Positions 7,435 to 15,349 of a DNA stretch of 24,853 nucleotides are shown here, piece by piece. The stretch is taken from positions 1-24,853 of the forward strand of contig QILZ01000013.1 of NCBI GenBank assembly GCA_003233545.1. Reading direction: 5' to 3'. Below the pieces are notes generated by a model. It worked only from the letters and a program-made list of their open reading frames with translations. It had not been told where the DNA came from and did not search any database. This DNA is from Spirochaetales bacterium. GTDB lineage: Bacteria > Spirochaetota > Spirochaetia > SZUA-6. How positions within the stretch are numbered: the stretch's first letter is position 1; each line of letters begins with the position of its first letter. Both the position numbers and the translations under genes were made by a program.

Positions 7435-9516
7435 ATGGCTGAGCGGTTTCCTCTTAAGAAAATCCGCAATATCGGGATCATGGCGCATATAGACGCCGGG
7501 AAAACGACAACGACGGAGCGGATTCTCTACTATACAGGTAGAACGCATAAGATTGGTGAGGTCCATGAAGGTGATACCGAGATGGACTGGATGGAACTTG
7601 AGAAAGAGCGGGGCATAACGATAACGGCTGCTGCGACCTTTTGTTCCTGGAAAGATCACCAGATAAATATAATAGATACACCCGGGCATGTGGATTTCAC
7701 AGTCGAGGTGGAGCGATCTTTGAGAGTGTTAGACGGAGCAATAGGGGTCTTCTGTGCTGTTGCGGGGGTGGAACCCCAGAGCGAGACCGTATGGAAGCAG
7801 GCGAATAAATATAAGGTTCCGAGGCTTGTTTTTATCAACAAGATGGACCGGGTCGGAGCAAGGTTTTACGGTGTTGTGGAAGAGCTCGGGAGCCGGTTAG
7901 GGGCGAACGCCTTGGTTGTCCAGATTCCCATAGGAAGCGAGAGTAAATTCAAGGGTGTTGTGGATCTTATAAAGATGCGCGCTTTTGTGTGGGAGGATGA
8001 TGGATCCGGTGCCGAATATCTCGAAAGTGAAATACCCGAAGAGATGAAGGATGAGGCGGAAGAAAAGCGTGTGGAGCTTCTTGAAAAGCTTTCCGAACAG
8101 GATGATCTTTTTATGGAAGAGTATCTTGAAGGGGTCGAGATATCCGGAGAAAGAATAAAAGAGGTGCTGCGTGCAGCCTCCCTCGATAGTAAGCTTTTTC
8201 CCGTACTTTGCGGGGCGGCTTTTAAGAACAAGGGTGTTCAGCTGCTGCTCGATGCGGTTGTGGATTATCTGCCTTCTCCTGTCGATATTCCTGCGATAAC
8301 CGGAATACTGCCGAACACGGGTGATTATATAGAACGTGTGCCTTCGGATGACAGTGCTTTTTCGGCATTGGCTTTTAAGATTATGTCCGATCCTTATGTT
8401 GGGAAGCTGACGTTTTTCAGGGTCTATTCGGGCAGCTTGAAAAGCGGCAGTTATATTTATAACTCGACTGCCGATCGAAGAGAGCGGGTTTCCAGGATCT
8501 TAAGGATGCATGCGAACGACAGGGAAGAGATTGGTGAGGTTCATACGGGTGATATTGCCGCTTTAGTGGGGTTAAAGAAGACTACAACGGGCGATACGCT
8601 TTGTGATATGGATAATCAGATAATTCTCGAGTCCATGGTTTTCCCGGAGCCGGTTGTCTCTATTGCTATAGAGCCCAGGACGAAGTCAGATTCCGATAAA
8701 TTAATGGGAGCGCTGCAGAAGCTCTCCGAAGAGGATCCGACTTTTAAAGTCCGCTATGATCATGAGACGGGGCAGACCATAATATCCGGGATGGGGGAAC
8801 TTCACCTTGAGGTTCTTGTGGAGAGACTTTTACGGGAGTTCAGGGTAGAGGCCAGTGTCGGGAAACCGGAGGTCGCATATCGTGAAACGATTATGGGTTC
8901 CGCCAAAGCGGAAGGTAAGTTTGTAAAGCAGTCGGGCGGACACGGACAGTACGGTCACGTTGTTATGAAGTTCGAGTCGCTGCCGCCCGGAACCGGCTTT
9001 CTCTTTGAGAGTAAGGTTGTCGGAGGCAGGGTTCCGAAGGAATACATACCTGCTGTTCAGAAGGGAATAGAAGAGTCGAGAGACAATGGTGTGCTCGCCG
9101 GATATCCTGTTGTGGATTTCAGGGCGACGCTTCTCGACGGCTCGTATCATGATGTTGATTCAAGCGAGATGGCTTTTAAGGTAGCAGCTTCGCTTGCATA
9201 CAGGAATGGGCTTAGGAAAGCTAAACCAACTATCCTGGAACCGATTATGTCTGTGGAGGTTAACGCTCCCGAGGAGTATCTTGGGGAAGTTATTTCCAAT
9301 TTCAGTGCAAGAATGGGACATGTGGAAGGTATAGAAGATCGGTATGGTGGTAAGGTAGCTAAGGCACTTGTGCCTTTACGAATGATGTTCGGATATACTA
9401 CCGTTCTCCGCTCCATGACAAAGGGGCGGGCGACTCATACCATGCAGTTTTCACATTACCAGTCAGTTCCAAAATCGGTACAGGAAGAGATAGTAGCGAA
9501 GGTCAGAGGAAAATAA
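7435..9516 (+). CDS. fusA: Elongation factor G
   Basis: Ribosome-dependent GTPase that drives translocation of tRNAs and mRNA. The product is 693 residues from ATG 7435. Motifs: P-loop AHIDAGKT (His18 to Thr24), switch I ERGITI, G3 DTPGH, G4 NKMD, followed by normal domains II to V. An in-frame TTG at 7423 and another at 7429 lie just after the rpsG stop; ATG 7435 is preferred because MAERFPLKK aligns with known starts, but no good ribosome binding site precedes it (only GGTAG at 7418-7422, 12 bases away; spacing would suit TTG 7429). Translation may depend on coupling to rpsG. Spirochaetes often carry two EF-G paralogues (translocation and ribosome recycling); this one sits in the ancestral str position, but which class it is cannot be settled by eye. 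Confidence 0.97.
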   Translation: MAERFPLKKIRNIGIMAHIDAGKTTTTERILYYTGRTHKIGEVHEGDTEMDWMELEKERGITITAAATFCSWKDHQINIIDTPGHVDFTVEVERSLRVLDGAIGVFCAVAGVEPQSETVWKQANKYKVPRLVFINKMDRVGARFYGVVEELGSRLGANALVVQIPIGSESKFKGVVDLIKMRAFVWEDDGSGAEYLESEIPEEMKDEAEEKRVELLEKLSEQDDLFMEEYLEGVEISGERIKEVLRAASLDSKLFPVLCGAAFKNKGVQLLLDAVVDYLPSPVDIPAITGILPNTGDYIERVPSDDSAFSALAFKIMSDPYVGKLTFFRVYSGSLKSGSYIYNSTADRRERVSRILRMHANDREEIGEVHTGDIAALVGLKKTTTGDTLCDMDNQIILESMVFPEPVVSIAIEPRTKSDSDKLMGALQKLSEEDPTFKVRYDHETGQTIISGMGELHLEVLVERLLREFRVEASVGKPEVAYRETIMGSAKAEGKFVKQSGGHGQYGHVVMKFESLPPGTGFLFESKVVGGRVPKEYIPAVQKGIEESRDNGVLAGYPVVDFRATLLDGSYHDVDSSEMAFKVAASLAYRNGLRKAKPTILEPIMSVEVNAPEEYLGEVISNFSARMGHVEGIEDRYGGKVAKALVPLRMMFGYTTVLRSMTKGRATHTMQFSHYQSVPKSVQEEIVAKVRGK

Positions 9517-9535
9517 AAATAAATCCTCTATGCCT

Positions 9536-9541
9536 TATAAT
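9536..9541 (+). promoter_or_regulatory. Candidate -10 element for tuf
   Basis: A perfect TATAAT in the 80-base fusA-tuf gap, also the core of the small inverted repeat CTTAT-A-ATAAG. No recognisable -35 lies 16-18 bases upstream (A-rich sequence instead), so a promoter here would need an activator or tolerate a poor -35. A separate tuf promoter is plausible because EF-Tu is needed in large excess over other str products. Confidence 0.35.
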
Positions 9542-9564
9542 AAGCATAATAATGTGCTATATGT

Positions 9565-9582
9565 TTTGAATTGCGTTTCAAA
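9565..9582 (+). repeat. Hairpin upstream of tuf ribosome binding site
   Basis: TTTGAA (9565-9570), six-base loop, TTCAAA (9577-9582): a perfect inverted repeat ending two bases before AAGGAGGA (9585-9592). It may shape the tuf leader or protect the mRNA 5' end. The stem is A/T-rich and weak, so the function is only a suggestion. Confidence 0.3.
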
Positions 9583-9596
9583 GCAAGGAGGAAGAA

Positions 9597-10787
9597 ATGG
9601 CAAAGGCAAAGTTTGAAAGGACCAAACCGCATATTAATGTAGGTACGATTGGTCATGTCGATCATGGGAAAACAACTCTTACGGCAGCAATTACCATGTA
9701 CTGTTCTAGAAGTTTTGGTGATAAAGTGATGAAGTATGAGGATATAGATAATGCGCCGGAGGAGAAGTCCAGAGGTATTACCATTAATACCAGGCATGTT
9801 GAATATCAGACAGAGAATAGGCACTATGCCCATGTAGACTGTCCGGGACACGCTGACTACATTAAGAATATGATAACCGGTGCCGCGCAGATGGACGGTG
9901 CTATTTTAGTAGTATCCGCCCCTGATTCGGTGATGCCGCAGACAAGAGAGCATATACTGCTTGCGCGTCAGGTTGGTGTTCCATCTATAATTGTTTACCT
10001 CAACAAGACAGATCAGGTGGACGATCCGGAATTGATCGAACTCGTGGAGGAGGAAATCCGGGATGTCTTAAAGGAATACGAATTTCCCGGAGATGAAATT
10101 CCTATTATTAAGGGTTCCGCTCTCCAGGCCATGGAAAATCCGGATGATCCGGAAAAGATTAAATCTATTATCGAGCTTCTTAAAGCCATGGACGAGTATA
10201 TTCCTTTACCTGAAAGGGCCATCGATAAGCCTTTCCTGATGCCCATAGAGGACGTTTTTTCCATATCCGGTCGTGGTACGGTTGTGACCGGAAGGGTTGA
10301 CCGCGGAAAAGTAAAAATCGGCGAAGAGGTTGAAATTGTCGGCATAAAGCCCACGAGGAAAACTGTTGTAACGGGTGTGGAAATGTTTAATAAGATACTG
10401 GATGAAGGACTTGCCGGTGATAATATCGGTACTCTTTTAAGGGGTGTGGACAAGAAGGAAGTTGAAAGAGGACAGGTAGTTGCTAAGCCGGGCAGTATTA
10501 CTCCTCATAAGAAATTCAAAAGCAGAGTTTACATACTGACAGGGGATGAAGGTGGAAGACATTCTCCTTTCTTTTCAGGTTACAGGCCGCAGTTTTATTT
10601 CAGAACAACGGATGTTACCGGAAGTGTTTCTCTTCCCGAAGACAAGCAGATGGTTATGCCCGGAGATACGGTTGAACTTACCGTAGAATTGATTTCCACA
10701 ATAGCTATTGAAAAAGGTTTAAGGTTTGCTATTCGTGAGGGTGGAAGGACTGTCGGCGCAGGAGCCGTTACGGAAATTTTAGAATAA
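9597..10787 (+). CDS. tuf: Elongation factor Tu
   Basis: GTPase that delivers aminoacyl-tRNA to the ribosomal A site. Length 396 residues, normal. Motifs: GHVDHGKT (19-26), ARG/SRGITIN switch I (59-63), DCPGH (81-85, catalytic His85), NKTD (136-139, where NKCD or NKVD is common). Residue 111 is Ser in APDSVMPQT, where translational GTPases nearly always have Gly after the Asp. Domain III keeps FAIREGGRTVGAG. The start is fixed by a very strong AAGGAGGA five bases upstream, the best ribosome binding site in the window. The sequence around residues 30-80 (AITMYCSRSFGDK, INTRHVEYQ) resembles Treponema EF-Tu and is the main taxonomic evidence. A strong terminator follows six bases after the stop. 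Confidence 0.98.
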   Translation: MAKAKFERTKPHINVGTIGHVDHGKTTLTAAITMYCSRSFGDKVMKYEDIDNAPEEKSRGITINTRHVEYQTENRHYAHVDCPGHADYIKNMITGAAQMDGAILVVSAPDSVMPQTREHILLARQVGVPSIIVYLNKTDQVDDPELIELVEEEIRDVLKEYEFPGDEIPIIKGSALQAMENPDDPEKIKSIIELLKAMDEYIPLPERAIDKPFLMPIEDVFSISGRGTVVTGRVDRGKVKIGEEVEIVGIKPTRKTVVTGVEMFNKILDEGLAGDNIGTLLRGVDKKEVERGQVVAKPGSITPHKKFKSRVYILTGDEGGRHSPFFSGYRPQFYFRTTDVTGSVSLPEDKQMVMPGDTVELTVELISTIAIEKGLRFAIREGGRTVGAGAVTEILE

Positions 10788-10793
10788 ATTATG

Positions 10794-10823
10794 CTCCTGC
10801 ATTGTAAAATGCAGGAGTTTTTT
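10794..10823 (+). terminator. Strong intrinsic terminator between tuf and rpsJ
   Basis: CTCCTGCATT (10794-10803), four-base loop GTAA, AATGCAGGAG (10808-10817): a perfect ten-base-pair stem followed directly by six T (10818-10823). It starts six bases after the tuf stop and ends 14 bases before the rpsJ ATG, one base before the rpsJ ribosome binding site. It should end the str/tuf transcript, at least partly. Confidence 0.9.
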
Positions 10824-10837
10824 CAGGGAGTTTATAC

Positions 10838-11146
10838 ATGACAGGGGATAGGATACGTGTTAGATTACGTGGTTTCGATGTGGAACTTATAGATCAGAGT
10901 GCAAAATCGATTGTAGAAACGGTGTTAAAAGCCGGGTCTAAGATATCAGGGCCGATTCCTCTGCCTACAAAGATAAACAAATTTACAGTTCTGCGGTCTC
11001 CGCATGTAAATAAAAAGTCGCGGGAACAGTTTGAAATGAGAACCCATAAGAGATTAATAGATATAATCGAACCTACAAAGGATGTTATGGATGCGCTTAT
11101 GAAACTGGAGTTACCTGCAGGTGTTGATGTAGAAATAAAGCAGTAA
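10838..11146 (+). CDS. rpsJ: 30S ribosomal protein S10 (NusE)
   Basis: S10 belongs to the 30S head and also acts as NusE in transcription antitermination and transcription-translation coupling. Length 102 residues, normal, with GPIPLPTKINKFTVLRSPHVNKKSREQFEMR-type core (split here only for description: GPIPLPTK and SPHVNKKSREQFE). The ATG follows AGGGAG (10825-10830) with seven bases between. It is the first gene of the long S10-spc-alpha run. A strong terminator lies immediately upstream with no room for a promoter after it, so expression needs readthrough or a promoter further upstream whose transcripts pass the terminator. Confidence 0.98.
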   Translation: MTGDRIRVRLRGFDVELIDQSAKSIVETVLKAGSKISGPIPLPTKINKFTVLRSPHVNKKSREQFEMRTHKRLIDIIEPTKDVMDALMKLELPAGVDVEIKQ

Positions 11147-11156
11147 GGAAAAAGCA

Positions 11157-11777
11157 ATGTTGGCATTAATGGCAGATAAAATAGGCATGACACAGGTTTT
11201 TGATGATAATGGTATACTTATCCCTGTTACGGTAATTCATGTGGAACCGAATCTCGTTGTGGGTGAAAGAAAAATGAAGAAACACGGCTATGATGCGGTA
11301 ATTCTCGGTGTGGAAAAGGTAAAAGAGAATAAGGTTTCCAAACCGTATGCGGGTCAATTTTCCGGTGGTGCGGAGCTGCGAAAGCACGTTCTCGAGATAA
11401 GGGATTTTGAAAAAGAGTATAAAATAGGTGAAGAGCTGGGTGCTGCAGTATTTGAAAACATAAGATATGTAGATGTCCGCGGGATCAGCAAAGGCAAAGG
11501 ATATCAGGGTGTTATGAAACGTCATGGTTTCAGTGGTGGTCAAAAATCTCATGGTTCCAAATTCCATAGGGCAGGAGGATCTACCGGACAGGCTGCCTCG
11601 CCTTCCAAGGTTTTTAAAGGCACAAAGATGGCGGGAAGAATGGGCGGTGTTAAAAGAACTATTCAGAATTTAAGGGTCCTGCGTGTTGATAAAGATAAAA
11701 ATATTATTCTTCTGCAGGGTTCGGTACCAGGCAGAAATAAAAGCAAAGTGCTATTAATGAAATCAAAGAAGAAATAG
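11157..11777 (+). CDS. rplC: 50S ribosomal protein L3
   Basis: L3 is an early assembly protein of the large subunit that reaches towards the peptidyl transferase centre. Length 206 residues. The start MLALMADKIGMTQVF aligns with the usual MLGLIGKKVGMTQ, which favours ATG 11157 over the internal ATG 11169; AAGGA lies just upstream. The rRNA-reaching loop STGQAASPSKVFKGTKMAGRMGG keeps the Gln that is methylated in E. coli L3. It ends nine bases before rplD. Confidence 0.98.
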   Translation: MLALMADKIGMTQVFDDNGILIPVTVIHVEPNLVVGERKMKKHGYDAVILGVEKVKENKVSKPYAGQFSGGAELRKHVLEIRDFEKEYKIGEELGAAVFENIRYVDVRGISKGKGYQGVMKRHGFSGGQKSHGSKFHRAGGSTGQAASPSKVFKGTKMAGRMGGVKRTIQNLRVLRVDKDKNIILLQGSVPGRNKSKVLLMKSKKK

Positions 11778-11786
11778 AGGATCCGT

Positions 11787-12413
11787 ATGAAAACGCAGGT
11801 TTTGGGGTTAGATGGAAGTGTATTACGTGAAATAGAACTATCGGATAGTGTATTTGGTGTGGATATAAGTGAGGGCTCTATTTATCATGCGGTAAGGAAT
11901 GAGCTTGCTAATTTAAGGCAGGGAACCGCTTCTACAAAAACGAGGAGTGAAGTCCGGGGAAGCGGAGCAAAGCCATGGCGGCAGAAGGGAACCGGAAGAG
12001 CGCGTTCGGGAAGCAGAAAATCCCCTGTCTGGGTAGGAGGCGGAACGGTTTTCGGCCCGAAACCCCGTGATTACAGTTATAAATTGCCCCGAAAGATAAA
12101 AAGGCTGGCAATAAGGTCTGTCCTGTCGCTTAAATTAAAAGATAGTGTTTTAAAGGTGATTGAAGATTTTACGGTAGAAAGCGGAAAGACGAAGGACTTT
12201 CTTAAAATAGTAAGCGGTTTTGTTCCGGATGAACGTACAATACTGGTGCTTAAAGATAATGACAAGATGGTGAAAAGATCAGGAGGAAATGTACCGTGGC
12301 TTCGTTTTCTCTCTTTTGACAGATTAAGGGTGCATGATCTTTTTTACTGCAGGCATCTTTTGCTGATGGAATCCGCCGCAAAAAGTTTAAATGATTTCTA
12401 TGCTTCGAATTAA
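11787..12413 (+). CDS. rplD: 50S ribosomal protein L4
   Basis: L4 binds domain I of 23S rRNA and its loop lines the peptide exit tunnel. Length 208 residues. The tunnel loop KPWRQKGTGRARSGS is intact, including the Lys region where macrolide-resistance changes are known. FGPKPRDYSYKLP is a typical bacterial L4 motif. The ribosome binding site GAGGAT overlaps the rplC stop. In E. coli L4 represses the S10 operon through a long S10 leader; no such leader exists here, so that control is absent or different. Confidence 0.98.
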   Translation: MKTQVLGLDGSVLREIELSDSVFGVDISEGSIYHAVRNELANLRQGTASTKTRSEVRGSGAKPWRQKGTGRARSGSRKSPVWVGGGTVFGPKPRDYSYKLPRKIKRLAIRSVLSLKLKDSVLKVIEDFTVESGKTKDFLKIVSGFVPDERTILVLKDNDKMVKRSGGNVPWLRFLSFDRLRVHDLFYCRHLLLMESAAKSLNDFYASN

Positions 12414-12430
12414 AGGTAAGAGGTTAAATA

Positions 12431-12715
12431 ATGGACGCTGATCAGGTTATCATAGAGCCGGTTGTTACTGAAAAAACGAATATAATGAGGGAATCGCATA
12501 AGTATACATTTAAGGTAAACCGCGGTGCAAATAAGTCCCAGGTAATGCAGGCAGTCAACGAACTATTTAGCGTGCATCCATTGAAATGCAATATTGTTAA
12601 TGTTTCGAGAAAGCCGAAACGTGTACGTTACAGGCTGGGATATACTGCCGTATGGAAAAAAGCTGTTGTAACTCTTCCTCCGGGAGAGATTATCCCGATT
12701 TTTGAGGGTGTGTAG
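12431..12715 (+). CDS. rplW: 50S ribosomal protein L23
   Basis: L23 sits at the exit of the peptide tunnel and is the docking site for trigger factor and signal recognition particle. Length 94 residues, usual. Typical features are IIEPVVTEKTN near the N-terminus, YTFKVNRGANKSQVMQAV and the basic loop KPKRVRYRLG. Start ATG 12431 follows a purine-rich AAGAGG. The stop overlaps the AGGGAG ribosome binding site of rplB. Confidence 0.97.
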   Translation: MDADQVIIEPVVTEKTNIMRESHKYTFKVNRGANKSQVMQAVNELFSVHPLKCNIVNVSRKPKRVRYRLGYTAVWKKAVVTLPPGEIIPIFEGV

Positions 12716-12728
12716 GGAGTTTAAAGTA

Positions 12729-13553
12729 ATGGGAATTAAAAAATACAAACCGGTTACCGCCGGAACCAGATTTAAGACAGGCTTGACATTCGAGGAGCTA
12801 ACAAGGGATAAACCCGAAAAATCTTTAACAAAAGGGTCCGCTTTTAGTTCCGGCCGGGACAGTGCAGGAAGGATCAGTGTACGGAGGAGAGGCGGCGGAC
12901 ACAAAAGAAGATATCGTGTTATCGATTTTAAAAGGAGCAAAACCGGTGTGCCGGGAAAGGTAGCCGCTATAGAGTATGATCCTAATAGGAGTGCTAATAT
13001 CGCATTAGTCAATTATTCGGACGGTGAGAAGCGTTATATTATTGCCCCGGAAGGGCTTGGCGTCGGTTCTGCCGTCGTAAGCGGGCCCGATGCACCTTTG
13101 GAAGTTGGAAATGCACTGCCATTGGAGAGGATACCTCTTGGAATGATCGTTCATAATATTGAATTACAGCTTGGGAAGGGCGGCCAGATGGCAAGATCTG
13201 CAGGTACCGGAGCATCGATTGCCGCAAAAGAGGGTGATTATGTAACACTTAAACTGCCATCCGGTGAAATTAGAATGGTGTTTAAAAAGTGTTATGCAAC
13301 GATTGGGACTGTCGGTAACGAGGAACATATGAATGTTACCCTCGGTAAAGCGGGGCGGGCAAGATGGCTGGGCAGAAGACCGAAGGTTCGGGGCGTTGCC
13401 ATGAACCCTCACGATCATCCGCATGGCGGCGGCGAAGGTAAGTCGTCCGGAGGAAGACATCCTGTTTCTCCGACGGGTATTCCCACAAAAGGTTATAAAA
13501 CACGGAAGAAGCGCAAGCTTTCCAGTAAATTTATTGTTAAGAGAAGAAAATAG
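12729..13553 (+). CDS. rplB: 50S ribosomal protein L2
   Basis: L2 is one of the most conserved large-subunit proteins, needed for subunit association and peptidyl transferase assembly. From ATG 12729 it has 274 residues, matching the family. The frame is open further up to ATG 12702, inside rplW, but MGIKKYKPVTAGTR is the family start and AGGGAG (12715-12720) is correctly spaced. Motifs: EITRDKPEKSL-like (EELTRDKPEKSL), RRGGGHKRRYR, and DHPHGGGEGK near the C-terminus. Residue 228 is His where Val is common (MNPHDHPHGG), a mild variation next to the functionally important His cluster. Confidence 0.98.
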   Translation: MGIKKYKPVTAGTRFKTGLTFEELTRDKPEKSLTKGSAFSSGRDSAGRISVRRRGGGHKRRYRVIDFKRSKTGVPGKVAAIEYDPNRSANIALVNYSDGEKRYIIAPEGLGVGSAVVSGPDAPLEVGNALPLERIPLGMIVHNIELQLGKGGQMARSAGTGASIAAKEGDYVTLKLPSGEIRMVFKKCYATIGTVGNEEHMNVTLGKAGRARWLGRRPKVRGVAMNPHDHPHGGGEGKSSGGRHPVSPTGIPTKGYKTRKKRKLSSKFIVKRRK

Positions 13554-13562
13554 GAGTAGCGA

Positions 13563-13844
13563 GTGTCCAGATCGGTAAAGAAAGGACCTTTTATTGCAAA
13601 AAGCCTCTATAAAAAGGTCCTGGATATGAATAAAAGCGGTGAAAAAAGGATGATAAAAACTTATTCGAGGTGTTCGACAGTCATCCCTGAAATGGTAGGT
13701 TTTACTATTTCTGTTTATAACGGTAAAACATGGATCCCTGTGTATGTAACGGAGAACCTTGTCGGTCACAAACTCGGAGAGTTTTCACCGACAAGGATTT
13801 TCAGAGGACATGCAGGATCGGATAAAAAGGCTTCTAAAAGGTAA
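13563..13844 (+). CDS. rpsS: 30S ribosomal protein S19
   Basis: S19 forms a head complex with S13 and contacts the A-site tRNA. Length 93 residues. The start is GTG 13563, preceded by TAGGAG at the rplB stop; MSRSVKKGPFIAKSL aligns perfectly with the family start. Other motifs are RCSTVIPEMVGFTI, GHKLGEFSPTR and FRGHAG. It ends 12 bases before the preferred rplV start. Confidence 0.98.
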   Translation: MSRSVKKGPFIAKSLYKKVLDMNKSGEKRMIKTYSRCSTVIPEMVGFTISVYNGKTWIPVYVTENLVGHKLGEFSPTRIFRGHAGSDKKASKR

Positions 13845-13856
13845 CAGGTGAAGGTT

Positions 13857-14207
13857 ATGGAAATAAAGAAGGGTTATCAGGCTCATGCAAGGTATTTAAG
13901 GGTATCACCGACAAAGGTGAGAAGGGTTGCCGATATCATTAGAAAAAAACCCTACGGAGAGGCAGTTGCGATTCTTGATTCTTTACCTCATAAAGGCGCC
14001 CGTTTATTAAGGAAGGTTATTAAATCCGCTGCTGCAAATGCTCTGTATAACAACAAAAAGCTCGATGAAGAAATGCTGTATATAAAAGATTTGCAGGTAA
14101 ACGGCGGGCCTACTATGAAGAGGGTATGGCCGAGGGCCCGCGGCAGGGCTGACAGGCTTTTAAAAAGATCATGCCACATTTCCGTGGTATTGGACGAAAT
14201 TAGTTAA
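13857..14207 (+). CDS. rplV: 50S ribosomal protein L22
   Basis: L22 binds all domains of 23S rRNA and its hairpin lines the exit tunnel. From ATG 13857 it has 116 residues. An in-frame GTG at 13848 would add three residues; AGGTG (13846-13850) is well spaced for the ATG, so the ATG is preferred, with moderate certainty. Family motifs: RVSPTKVRRVADIIR, KSAAANA and the tunnel hairpin VNGGPTMKRVWPRARGRAD, which is intact with no macrolide-type insertion or deletion. Confidence 0.97.
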   Translation: MEIKKGYQAHARYLRVSPTKVRRVADIIRKKPYGEAVAILDSLPHKGARLLRKVIKSAAANALYNNKKLDEEMLYIKDLQVNGGPTMKRVWPRARGRADRLLKRSCHISVVLDEIS

Positions 14208-14220
14208 TCTGGGGGGTATT

Positions 14221-14922
14221 GTGGGACAAAAGGTTAATCCGATTGGTTTAAGGCTTGGAATTAACAAAACATGGAAATCAAAATGGTTTGTTGATCCCAG
14301 GGAGTACGCTTCGACTCTGCATGAAGATCTTCGTATACGGGAAGTAATTATGAACGGTCGTTTTGCGCGTGGAGCAGATATTGCCGATTTGGAGATTGTC
14401 CGGCATCCCCAAAAGGTTACTGTAATAATACATACCGGGCGGCCTGGTGTTGTAATAGGTGCCAAAGGCGCAAATATAGAGAAACTTGGCGGTGAACTTC
14501 AGAAAATAGTCGGCAAGAAGATTCAGCTTAAGATTAAAGAGATTAAAAGGCCGGAAATTAATGCGCAATTAATTGCAGAGAATGTTGCGAGGCAGTTGAG
14601 AGCACGTTCCTCGTATAGAAGAGCTATGAAAATGGCAATCAGTAATGCCAGAAAAGCAGGTGTCGAAGGGATAAAAATAAAAATAGCCGGCAGGCTCGGC
14701 GGTTCCGAAATGGCGAGACGGGAAGAGTATAAGGAAGGAAGAATTCCTCTTCATACTTTCAGGGCCGATATCGATTACGGTTTTACCGCGGCTATTACAA
14801 CATTCGGTTCGGTCGGTGTTAAGGTCTGGATATTTAACGGTGAAGTTTACGGCAGGGAAAAGAAAGAAGATGCGGGAAGGCTGATAAAGAAGCAGAGAAG
14901 CGGAAGTACATCGAGGAGATAG
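14221..14922 (+). CDS. rpsC: 30S ribosomal protein S3
   Basis: S3 lies at the mRNA entry tunnel and contributes to mRNA helicase activity. Length 233 residues. GTG start 14221 follows a G-run (CTGGGGGG); MGQKVNPIGLRLGI is the invariant family start. The KH domain motif HTGRPGVVIGAKGANIE is clear around residues 77-93, then the C-terminal domain with RAMKMAISNARKAG and GRLGGSEMAR. The C-terminal tail is basic (KKQRSGSTSRR). rplP follows after six bases. Confidence 0.98.
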   Translation: MGQKVNPIGLRLGINKTWKSKWFVDPREYASTLHEDLRIREVIMNGRFARGADIADLEIVRHPQKVTVIIHTGRPGVVIGAKGANIEKLGGELQKIVGKKIQLKIKEIKRPEINAQLIAENVARQLRARSSYRRAMKMAISNARKAGVEGIKIKIAGRLGGSEMARREEYKEGRIPLHTFRADIDYGFTAAITTFGSVGVKVWIFNGEVYGREKKEDAGRLIKKQRSGSTSRR

Positions 14923-14928
14923 GATACA

Positions 14929-15345
14929 ATGCTTAGTCCGAAAAGAACGAAATACAGGAAAAAACAGCGCGGCAGGATGAAAGGAGCGGCAACGCGCGGT
15001 AATAAAATCTCTTTCGGAGATTTTGCGCTTGTCGCACTGGAAAGAAAATGGATAACCAACAGGCAGATAGAAGCTGCGAGGATTGCAATGACACGTCATA
15101 TCAAGAGGAGTGGAAAAGTATGGATAAGGATTTTTCCCGATGTGCCGTATACAAAAAAACCTGCAGAAACAAGAATGGGGAAAGGGAAGGGTAATCCGGA
15201 ATATTGGGTTGCTGTCGTTAAACCCGGTTCTGTCATGTTTGAAATTGCCGGTGTGGAGCCGGGTCTTGCCGAAGAAGCAATGCACCTTGCCGGAAGCAAG
15301 CTTCCTATTAAAACTAAATTCGTTGTAAGAAGGGATCTGGGGTAG
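14929..15345 (+). CDS. rplP: 50S ribosomal protein L16
   Basis: L16 helps position the A- and P-site tRNAs and is one of the last large-subunit proteins to assemble. Length 138 residues. Starts MLSPKRTKYRKKQRGRMKG, as in the family; AGGA overlaps the rpsC stop. Motifs ITNRQIEAARIAMTRHIKR and GKGKGNPEYWVAVVKPG are conserved. It is four bases from rpmC. Confidence 0.98.
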   Translation: MLSPKRTKYRKKQRGRMKGAATRGNKISFGDFALVALERKWITNRQIEAARIAMTRHIKRSGKVWIRIFPDVPYTKKPAETRMGKGKGNPEYWVAVVKPGSVMFEIAGVEPGLAEEAMHLAGSKLPIKTKFVVRRDLG

Positions 15346-15349
15346 TAAT

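Noticed and set aside
12702..12728. Longer L2 start inside rplW; similar upstream extensions for rplE (16523), rpmD (19129), rpsD (22004) and rplQ (23718)
   Set aside because: The family N-termini and ribosome binding sites match the inner ATG in each case.
14569..15285. Long minus-strand open frame (238 codons) opposite rpsC and rplP; similar ones at 13164-13769 and 475-1047
   Set aside because: They lie opposite highly conserved genes, have no recognisable protein pattern and Cys/Phe/Ser-rich composition typical of antisense reading of Lys/Gly-rich genes.
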